Program-made: the position numbers and the translations under genes
Part shown: in pieces, positions 34,819 to 41,290 of the stretch
How positions within the stretch are numbered: position 1 is the stretch's first letter
Layout of the letters: each line of letters opens with the position of its first letter
Notes under the pieces: generated by a model
Told to the model about the DNA's origin: nothing
Databases searched by the model: none
The model's input: only the letters and a program-made list of their open reading frames with translations
Source of the DNA: Pedobacter miscanthi
GTDB lineage: Bacteria; Bacteroidota; Bacteroidia; Sphingobacteriales; Sphingobacteriaceae
Reading direction: 5' to 3'
DNA: 47,393 nt
Assembly: GCF_003315595.1 (NCBI RefSeq)
Contig: NZ_QNQU01000036.1
Span: 2,498 to 49,890, forward strand

Positions 34819-34867
34819 TATTTGCTTAGCGGTTAATTGTTTAGGTATAAAATTGAAGTTCATACGC

Positions 34868-34905
34868 CAAATATATAAAGTATATAGGAATAGTCGTAAT
34901 TTATT
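34868..34905 (-). promoter_or_regulatory. shared sulfur-regulon promoter/operator, copy at sulfite reductase
   Basis: The segment matches 25768-25805 at 35 of 38 positions. It contains a minus-strand TATATTTG -7 box at 34868-34875, with the upstream block ACTATTCCTATATACTTTA. The transcription start is predicted near 34861, giving a leader of about 157 nt. The Rrf2-family regulator encoded 87 bp further upstream is a candidate binder. Confidence 0.75.
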
Positions 34906-34941
34906 ATTAAAAAATTTACGAAATCTTGTTATACCGCGTTC

Positions 34942-34974
34942 AAACCTATCAGGTTTTTAAAACCTGATAGGTTT
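34942..34974. terminator. perfect 16-bp hairpin between rrf2 gene and sulfite reductase promoter
   Basis: AAACCTATCAGGTTTT (34942-34957) and AAAACCTGATAGGTTT (34959-34974) are exact complements with a 1-nt spacer. It lies 17 bp past the regulator's stop codon and before the sulfite reductase promoter, so it probably insulates the two. The AAACCTAT core recalls the dyad near 21695. Confidence 0.7.
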
Positions 34975-34991
34975 CTCTAGAAAATAAGTTA

Positions 34992-35438
34992 TTATAAATT
35001 AACGATACCGATTTTCAGGTTATCCTCACGACCAATTACATCTGCAATGCTGGTTTCGGTTAAAACCTTTAGTGTGGCATCCCTTACATCAATAAAAGCA
35101 CTTCTGATACCGCATGTTTTTTCATCCACGCACTCATCACATTTGTGGTAAAAGTTTAAACTTGCGCATGGCACCATTGCAATGGGGCCATCGGTTACAC
35201 GCATTACGTGCACCAATAAAATCTCTTCAGGTTTTTTGTTTAAGCTGTAACCACCGCCTGCTCCTTTTTTACTGTATAAAAAGCCGGCATTGCGCAGATC
35301 CAGAAGGATCTGTTCCAGGAATTTTTTTGGGATATGCTCCTCCTCTGCAATTTTCGAAATCTGCATTGGTGGTTTATCTAAATTTTTACCTAGCGCAACA
35401 AGCGCTTTAATGGCATATTTTGTTTTTTTGGACAGCAT
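34992..35438 (-). CDS. Rrf2-family transcriptional regulator
   Basis: The 148-residue product has the Rrf2 winged-helix start (MLSKKTKYAIKALVAL, ISKIAEEEHIPKKFLEQILLDLRNAGFLYSKKGAGGGY in pieces). Four cysteines at 91, 100, 103 and 109 (VPC, KCDEC, KTC) lie where IscR and NsrR bind an Fe-S cluster, so it may sense Fe-S or redox state; CymR-like members of the family sense cysteine metabolism instead. It lies upstream of the sulfite reductase operon on the same strand but separated from it by a hairpin, and is a good candidate for the factor reading the duplicated operator. Confidence 0.9.
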   Translation of the reverse strand: MLSKKTKYAIKALVALGKNLDKPPMQISKIAEEEHIPKKFLEQILLDLRNAGFLYSKKGAGGGYSLNKKPEEILLVHVMRVTDGPIAMVPCASLNFYHKCDECVDEKTCGIRSAFIDVRDATLKVLTETSIADVIGREDNLKIGIVNL

Positions 35439-35653
35439 ATTCGCACAAAGCTAATAAAAGAAAGTAAATTATAAAATATGCAACAGGAAGTTGATTTTAA
35501 TTCAACAAACTATCATATTCATAAATATAACGCATTAAAACAGAAATTGCTTTAATCAAAGAAGCGTAAAAATAGCTGTCACCCGTAACAGTAAGTAATT
35601 CTATTCGTTTAAATTCTATTTTTACCACATATACTGATTACAGATTTTTAACA
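35439..35653. other. divergent promoter region, regulator versus metallophosphoesterase
   Basis: This 215-bp AT-rich gap separates the leftward Rrf2 gene from the rightward metallophosphoesterase gene and must hold both promoters. I saw no copy of the shared sulfur operator here and no strong dyad. Confidence 0.4.
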
Positions 35654-36874
35654 ATGAGAAGAAAACTCAATCTATTGCCGCTCCTGATAGTTGCAATTAT
35701 ATTTTTTGCCTTAAATGCCTATGTATTATCGGGCCTGGGCACCATTAATCAATCAAGTTTGCTTAGCCCAATATTCTGGGTATTTATTATCGGTTTAACT
35801 TTTGCCTTGTTTTTCGCCATTCAACAAATGCGGATTCAGGGAATAAATAAGTTCTTTCAGATTGTTAGTCACGCTTTTTTGATTGTTTTTGCCTCAGAAA
35901 TTGTTTTCGCTTTTTTTCTGCTCCTTGGCGATATTTACCGCTTACTTATTGGCTTAGCCACTAATTTTGAACCGGGAGGCTTTCATATTGCTGGCCGCAG
36001 CAGCTATTGGGTCGATTTTGCTTTTATCATGTTCTGTTTAACCATCGCTTTATTTGCCTATGGCATTACCCAGGGTAAATATGCCTATCGCGTAATTAAA
36101 CATACGTTGTATTTCGACGATCTACCCGCCGCTTTTGATGGCTTTACACTCACACAAATTTCTGATGTACATGCGGGGAGTTTTACCAACCCCAAAGCAG
36201 TACAAAAGGGAATCGACATGATTAACGCTCAAAAAAGCGACCTCTTTGTTTTCACCGGAGATTTGGTGAACAATGCCTCTTCGGAAATTGTGCCTTATAT
36301 CGGTCATTTTTCGCAGATTAAAGCTCCGTTTGGACAGTTTTCTGTTCTCGGCAACCACGATTATGGCGATTATATCAAATGGCCCAGTGAAGCAGATAAA
36401 ATCAGGAATTTAAACCAACTGAAAGCTTACCACAAAGAACTGGGCTTTAAACTTTTACTGGATGAACATGTAGAGTTGCATAAAAACGGTGAGAAAATTA
36501 TCCTTGCAGGAATAGAAAACTGGGGAATCGGTTTCGGGGAACGCGGCGATCTGAATAAAGCGCTTCAAAATACAAATGTGAATGATTTTAAAATTCTTTT
36601 ATCTCACGACCCATCGCATTGGGATGCACAGGTAAAAAACTATCCTTCTAAAATCCAGCTATCCTTAGCAGGCCATACGCACGGCATGCAATTCGGAATC
36701 GAAGCTTTCGGGATTAAATGGAGCCCGGTAAAATACCGTTACAAACACTGGGCAGGCATTAAAACCGAAAATGGCCGCTATTTAAATGTGAACCGCGGTT
36801 TTGGTTTCCTTGGTTTTTCAGGCCGGATCGGGATCTGGCCGGAGATTACGGTGATTGAACTGAAGAGAAAATAA
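35654..36874 (+). CDS. membrane metallophosphoesterase
   Basis: The 406-residue product has about four N-terminal membrane helices (residues 8-27, 37-57, 70-95 and 118-138) and then a calcineurin-like phosphoesterase domain. Metal-binding motifs are all present: QISDVHAG, FTGDLVNN, LGNHDYGDY, LLSHDP and LAGHTHGMQFG. It resembles YkuE/YaeI-type membrane-anchored enzymes, some of which act on lipid-linked phosphates such as UDP-sugar lipids; the true substrate cannot be told here. It stands alone on its strand and ends in a strong terminator. Confidence 0.92.
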   Translation: MRRKLNLLPLLIVAIIFFALNAYVLSGLGTINQSSLLSPIFWVFIIGLTFALFFAIQQMRIQGINKFFQIVSHAFLIVFASEIVFAFFLLLGDIYRLLIGLATNFEPGGFHIAGRSSYWVDFAFIMFCLTIALFAYGITQGKYAYRVIKHTLYFDDLPAAFDGFTLTQISDVHAGSFTNPKAVQKGIDMINAQKSDLFVFTGDLVNNASSEIVPYIGHFSQIKAPFGQFSVLGNHDYGDYIKWPSEADKIRNLNQLKAYHKELGFKLLLDEHVELHKNGEKIILAGIENWGIGFGERGDLNKALQNTNVNDFKILLSHDPSHWDAQVKNYPSKIQLSLAGHTHGMQFGIEAFGIKWSPVKYRYKHWAGIKTENGRYLNVNRGFGFLGFSGRIGIWPEITVIELKRK

Positions 36875-36910
36875 ACAACAAATGCCCCAGATTGGGGCAT
36901 TTGTTGTTTA
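36872..36910 (+). terminator. intrinsic terminator overlapping the stop codon
   Basis: An 18-bp perfect stem (TAAACAACAAATGCCCCA with its complement at 36893-36910, loop GAT) starts at the stop codon of the metallophosphoesterase. The GC-rich core CCCC/GGGG is flanked by AT pairs and followed by AAAATC. It is symmetrical enough to act on both strands. Confidence 0.75.
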
Positions 36911-36919
36911 AAATCTAAT

Positions 36920-36986
36920 CCGTCACCCTGAATTCATTTCAGGGTCTATCTTGCAAGAAAGATACTGAAATAAATTCAGCATGACG
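36920..36986 (-). repeat. 66-bp dispersed palindromic repeat, copy B
   Basis: The reverse complement matches copy A (19585-19650) over its whole length: outer arms CGTCATGCTGAATTTATTTC and CAGGGTGACGG are the same, with changes and one extra base in the loop. It lies 11 bp past the TonB receptor stop codon and may serve as its 3' end structure. Confidence 0.8.
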
Positions 36987-36996
36987 ATCGCGTGAG

Positions 36997-39432
36997 TTAG
37001 TAATTAAGCGTATACGTTAAATTATACGTACGGCCGCGGCCTGCATAATAAAAAGTTTCTTTTTTGGCTAAAGCAGCATACAGATACTGTGAACGTTGAC
37101 TCCAGATCGTCTGATACTCTTTATTCAACAGATTTTGTACACCAATTGATAAGCTTCCGGTGAATATTTTAACCGATCCCAATAAATCAACAGTGGTGTA
37201 TCCTTTTAACTCATATTCTACCGGCTTATTTTGAACAACAGAAATACCTTTCGAATCAAATGAATGGAAAATCTGTGCTTTTAAGCCGAATACTTTTCCA
37301 TTATAGCCTAAATAACCAGCCAGTTTGGATGGACTAGCCACGGTAACATCTTGTAAAGACCAGGTTCCATCTGTATTCTGTTTCTGGGTTTTAATATACA
37401 AACCGTTTGCTCCTGCCTCGAAACCATTTTTCAGGTTTAGAGATAATGAACCTTCAACACCGATATTTCTTACTTTTTCGTCAAAAACTTCAATATTGAA
37501 AGTGCTGTTGGTTTTCACGTTTTTATCAGATACAGCATAAAAACCAGCTACCTGTGCATTAAATATACCTGTACGGTAACGGTAGCCGGCTTCGTATTGT
37601 TCTGTTTTAATACCCGTTAAAGGAGAACTGGCCACATTGATAGAGTTACCCAAATTAAAGTTGGTACCTACCAAAGTATAACTTCCCTGTCCGTAATATT
37701 TTGCCGGATCGGCCAAGTTAAAGCCTTGCGAAAAGTTAACCCAAACCTGTTGTGGCGCGTTGATTTTTACCACTAAACCACCGTTTAGCAGGTTTACATC
37801 GTAATGGTTTTTACCACCCGCAATTGGTGTAGCTGTTCTGCCTACGCCATAAGCCAAAGGCACTGAAGCTGTAGTACCCACAAAATCGCCAACTTTAACA
37901 AACATACGTTGCTGACGCACACCTCCTGATAAACTTAAAAAGTCAGTTACTTTAACCTGTGCCTGTAAAAAGCCAGATAAACCGTTCACCCTGAAATTAG
38001 GATAACGCGCAATGGTTGCCACCGTTGCATTGGTAAGTCCGCCTGATGTTGCAGCCTTTACCCTATCAAACAAGGCTTGCTGGGCATTAAAGTTTTCGTT
38101 GTCGGCATCTACACCGTAGGTAAGGTTTACCCTGTTCCAGTCTTTATTCAATACCAGTTTTAAGGCGCTGTAATTGGTATTCTGGATGGATGAACCGCTG
38201 TAAAGTACACCTGGTATAGCCGCCTGACCCGGGAACGGGTGGAAGCTAAACTGCTCATTTCTGGCAGCTGCCTGGATATAAAGTGTTTGTCCGCCTAAAA
38301 TTTCGCTTGCCTGATAGTTGGCATTGATATTTGCCCTGCTTGTTTTAGGATCAACGTCCGATGAATAACCATTTCTCATTTCCAAAACTGCCGGATTTGA
38401 TAACAAACCAGCGTAGTTTGTGCCTAAAAACAAGTCTTTATCTCCGCGGTAACCCGAATTATAATACTGACCGTTTACCGTTATTTTTTGATAATCGGTT
38501 AGTTTAAATTCGGTACTTCCGAAGAAATCGAACGATTGGTTATATTGTAAATCAGTTTGGGTGATGTCGGTAAAAATCTGTTTTCCGTCTGCACCATAAG
38601 CCGCATTGTTTTTCTGGAAAGCAATACCGATACGTCCGTTCCAATCTTTGCTACCGCCCGAAATGGCTTGAGCTACACGTACATCATGATCACTTTTCTC
38701 TTTCAATCCGCTGCGAACGCCAACCTGTGTAGTAAAACTCGGCTGACTATCCTGCCCTTTTTTAGTGATGATATTGATGATACCACCTGTTGCACCGCCG
38801 CCATAAACGGCACTTGCACCAGATAAAACCTCAATACGCTCAATGTTAAAAGGATCAATCGATTCGAACTGACGGCTAACCCCACGGGTACTGTTTAACG
38901 ATACCCCATCAATCATCACCAATGCATCTCTGCCACGCTGGTTTTGGCCATAATTCGTACGTCCTTCGGGGCCGGCATCTAAACTCGGGATCAATTGCGC
39001 CAAAGTTTGCTTTAAAGGAATACCTGCCCTTGCCTGCTCCTGGATTTTTGCACCATCTACCACCCAAACGGTACCAGGTATTTCGCTGATTTTGGTTGGT
39101 TTACGTGATGAAACCACCACAACCTCCTGCATATTTGAGGTTGGGCTTAAGCTAAGGGTTAAGTTAACCGTTTGGCTATTAGCTAAATTAACTTTTTGTA
39201 ATACAGTGGTATAACCTACATAACTTACCTGCAAAACGTAAGCCCCTTCAGTTAATTTTAATTCGAAAGTACCATCTGCATTTGTGGTGGCAGAGGTGCC
39301 CTTCCCTTCCACTTTAATATTTGCCCCGGCTAAGGGAGCAGTTTCTCCAAGCACCTTACCCGTTACGGTTTGTGCTTTACCTGTAAGGATAAATCCACAG
39401 ATTAAGATTGCAATTAAGTATAGATTCTTCAT
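36997..39432 (-). CDS. TonB-dependent siderophore receptor
   Basis: The 811-residue outer-membrane protein starts with a signal peptide (LYLIAILICGFILTGKAQ). A carboxypeptidase-regulatory-like Ig-type domain follows at about 22-105 (VTGKVLGETAPLAGANIKVEG, then GAYVLQVSYVGYTT). The TonB plug spans about 115-235 (IPGTVWVVDGAKIQEQ, SVYGGGATGGIINIITKKG type features) and a 22-stranded barrel follows, ending in the aromatic strand RTYNLTYTLNY. It is divergent from the siderophore biosynthesis genes with Fur-like dyads in between, so it most likely imports the ferric siderophore made by them. The position matches that of rhtA next to rhb genes. Confidence 0.93.
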   Translation of the reverse strand: MKNLYLIAILICGFILTGKAQTVTGKVLGETAPLAGANIKVEGKGTSATTNADGTFELKLTEGAYVLQVSYVGYTTVLQKVNLANSQTVNLTLSLSPTSNMQEVVVVSSRKPTKISEIPGTVWVVDGAKIQEQARAGIPLKQTLAQLIPSLDAGPEGRTNYGQNQRGRDALVMIDGVSLNSTRGVSRQFESIDPFNIERIEVLSGASAVYGGGATGGIINIITKKGQDSQPSFTTQVGVRSGLKEKSDHDVRVAQAISGGSKDWNGRIGIAFQKNNAAYGADGKQIFTDITQTDLQYNQSFDFFGSTEFKLTDYQKITVNGQYYNSGYRGDKDLFLGTNYAGLLSNPAVLEMRNGYSSDVDPKTSRANINANYQASEILGGQTLYIQAAARNEQFSFHPFPGQAAIPGVLYSGSSIQNTNYSALKLVLNKDWNRVNLTYGVDADNENFNAQQALFDRVKAATSGGLTNATVATIARYPNFRVNGLSGFLQAQVKVTDFLSLSGGVRQQRMFVKVGDFVGTTASVPLAYGVGRTATPIAGGKNHYDVNLLNGGLVVKINAPQQVWVNFSQGFNLADPAKYYGQGSYTLVGTNFNLGNSINVASSPLTGIKTEQYEAGYRYRTGIFNAQVAGFYAVSDKNVKTNSTFNIEVFDEKVRNIGVEGSLSLNLKNGFEAGANGLYIKTQKQNTDGTWSLQDVTVASPSKLAGYLGYNGKVFGLKAQIFHSFDSKGISVVQNKPVEYELKGYTTVDLLGSVKIFTGSLSIGVQNLLNKEYQTIWSQRSQYLYAALAKKETFYYAGRGRTYNLTYTLNY

Positions 39433-39465
39433 TAATGATTATTTTTTTGCGCAAATCAATCATTA

Positions 39466-39484
39466 ATTTAGATTAAATCCAAAT
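39466..39484. promoter_or_regulatory. Fur-box-like dyad near the TonB receptor start
   Basis: ATTTAGATT-A-AATCCAAAT is a 9-1-9 palindrome with one mismatch, 34 bp upstream of the receptor ATG. The geometry is that of a 19-bp Fur box. Binding is inferred from the dyad and from the iron-uptake context. Confidence 0.55.
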
Positions 39485-39581
39485 AAAATAAACAATTTTT
39501 TTGTTGAACAGGCGATTCAAATATTTGATAAAACGCACATAAAACACTTACCAACAATATGTTAAAAATATTTTAAACATT

Positions 39582-39600
39582 ATTTTTAATCAATCTAAAT
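39582..39600. promoter_or_regulatory. second Fur-box-like dyad, toward the biosynthesis genes
   Basis: ATTTTTAAT-C-AATCTAAAT shares a perfect AATCTAAAT half-site with the complement of the ATTTAGATT at 39466, but its other half has three mismatches. It lies 149 bp before the decarboxylase start. Confidence 0.4.
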
Positions 39601-39748
39601 AAACACATAACTTAGCTCCCGGAATATTTCGTTAAAAACGATGACCAAGTTCAAAGCATTCTGCTAACTAATTATTCATACAATACTGGCTTTACAGCTG
39701 GTCGTTTATTGCCTTTTTAAACTTAAATTTTGAAAAATTGAAAAACTA

Positions 39749-41290
39749 ATGTTTGCATCAGACCTCGAAAAACATGAGCTTATAGATTTCCTCACGGAAA
39801 GTCCGACGAAGGAAATCTTTCACCACGAAAACGAAGAAGAATACCTCCACGCGGTGGGTAAGGTTACCCAGGCGGTAAAAAAATTCCTGCACAACAATCA
39901 AAAGCCATTTAGCGGAGTAACTCCTGCCCAGTTAAGGCCCTTATTTGATGCAGTTGAATTTGAAAAAACGCACGACAATTACGATTCGCTGCTTAAAGAA
40001 GTGGAAGAACTTTATACGAACCACGCAGTTGCTTTCCACCATCCCGCCTACATTGCCCATTTAAATTGCCCTATTGTAATTCCGGCTGTTGCCGCCGAGG
40101 TGATGATTTCGTCGATCAATTCATCTATTGATACCTGGGACCAAAGTGCAGGCGGAACATTGATCGAGCAGAAACTGATTGAATGGACCTGCGATCAGAT
40201 TGGTTATAGCAAAAAAGCAGACGGCATTTTTACCAGTGGCGGTACCCAAAGTAATTTAATGGGACTTTTACTGGCACGTGATTATTATGCCGTTACGGTT
40301 TTAAACCACGACATTAAACTAAACGGTTTACCTGCGGAAGCTTCGAAGTTCCGGATTTTTGTTTCGGAGAAAGCACATTTCAGCATCCAGAAAAATGCTT
40401 CATTGCTGGGTCTGGGCGAAAAATCGGTGATCAAAATTAAAACGGACCGCAGTTTCAGGATGAATACGGTTTTACTCGAAGATGCCATTAAAAGGGAAAT
40501 TGCGCAGGGCAACATTCCGATTGCTGTGGTGGGTACGGCAGGTACCACCGATTTCGGAAATGTAGATCCATTGAAAGAACTTGCCCACATCAGTAAAAAA
40601 TACAACACCTGGTTCCATATCGATGCGGCTTATGGCTGTGGGTTATTATTAACCGATAAATACCGGAGTTTACTCAATGGCATTGAACTGGCCCATTCGG
40701 TTACGGTTGATTACCATAAATCTTTCTTCCAGCCGGTAAGCAGCAGTGGTTTTTTAGTGAACGATAAAAAATATTTCAACCTGATTACCCACCATGCTGA
40801 TTACCTGAATCCTAAAGACCATGATGAAGATGGTTTGCCAAACCAGGTGAATAAATCGATACAAACCACGCGAAGGTTCGATGCCTTAAAACTTTGGTTT
40901 ACACTCAGGATGATGGGCAGGAAGAAATTGGGAGGTTATTTCGACACCATTATTGAAACCGCTGCCCAGATTGCCGACCGGTTACATGCCGACAGCAATT
41001 TTGAACTGATGAACGAATCGGATATCAGCGCACTGGTTTTCCGCTACCGCCCGAAAAATTTGGTTTTAAATGTCTGCGCCATGAATCATTACATCAAAAA
41101 AGCCATGTTTAACGAAGGAAAAGCCCTGGTTGCTGGCACTAAAATCAATCAGCAATTCTACCTCAAGTTTACACTACTGAACCCGCTAACCACGCTTAGC
41201 GATATTGAAAACATTATTAAAATTATTAAAAAACACGGAAATGAATACGTTAGACTCAACCTTGCTCCAGCAGATTTCAGAAGAAACTAA
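39749..41290 (+). CDS. PLP-dependent amino-acid decarboxylase of the siderophore locus
   Basis: The 513-residue product is a group II PLP decarboxylase. It shows FTSGGTQSNLMGLLLARD, the AGTTDFGNVDPL segment, HIDAAYGCGLLL with the pyridoxal-binding Asp, and VDYHKSFFQPVSSSGFLV with K324 as the Schiff-base lysine. This HKSFFQPVSSS form is shared by siderophore-linked decarboxylases such as DesA and RhbB, which make cadaverine or diaminopropane. The substrate (lysine, ornithine or diaminobutyrate) cannot be decided from sequence. No aminotransferase for diaminobutyrate is in the window, which favours lysine or ornithine. Its 3' end overlaps the next gene by 50 bp, showing translational coupling. 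Confidence 0.92.
   Translation: MFASDLEKHELIDFLTESPTKEIFHHENEEEYLHAVGKVTQAVKKFLHNNQKPFSGVTPAQLRPLFDAVEFEKTHDNYDSLLKEVEELYTNHAVAFHHPAYIAHLNCPIVIPAVAAEVMISSINSSIDTWDQSAGGTLIEQKLIEWTCDQIGYSKKADGIFTSGGTQSNLMGLLLARDYYAVTVLNHDIKLNGLPAEASKFRIFVSEKAHFSIQKNASLLGLGEKSVIKIKTDRSFRMNTVLLEDAIKREIAQGNIPIAVVGTAGTTDFGNVDPLKELAHISKKYNTWFHIDAAYGCGLLLTDKYRSLLNGIELAHSVTVDYHKSFFQPVSSSGFLVNDKKYFNLITHHADYLNPKDHDEDGLPNQVNKSIQTTRRFDALKLWFTLRMMGRKKLGGYFDTIIETAAQIADRLHADSNFELMNESDISALVFRYRPKNLVLNVCAMNHYIKKAMFNEGKALVAGTKINQQFYLKFTLLNPLTTLSDIENIIKIIKKHGNEYVRLNLAPADFRRN

Larger units (their letters stand above)
39433..39748. other. 316-bp divergent promoter region of the siderophore locus
   Basis: The AT-rich gap lies between the leftward receptor gene and the rightward decarboxylase gene. 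Apart from the two Fur-like dyads it contains an AAAATATTTT-type palindrome near 39565 and no open frame of note. The right half (39601-39748) would form a leader of up to about 140 nt for the biosynthesis operon. Confidence 0.5.

Noticed and set aside
34942..34974. Perfect 16-bp dyad as operator for the Rrf2 regulator
   Set aside because: It lies downstream of the regulator gene, upstream of the sulfite reductase promoter and has a 1-nt spacer, so a 3' end hairpin fits better than an operator; no copy lies near the other shared promoter.
41205..41240. Longer start for the synthetase-GNAT fusion
   Set aside because: The extra 12 residues come from the alternative reading of the decarboxylase end; ATG at 41241 has a purine-rich GGAA just upstream and a sensible protein start.
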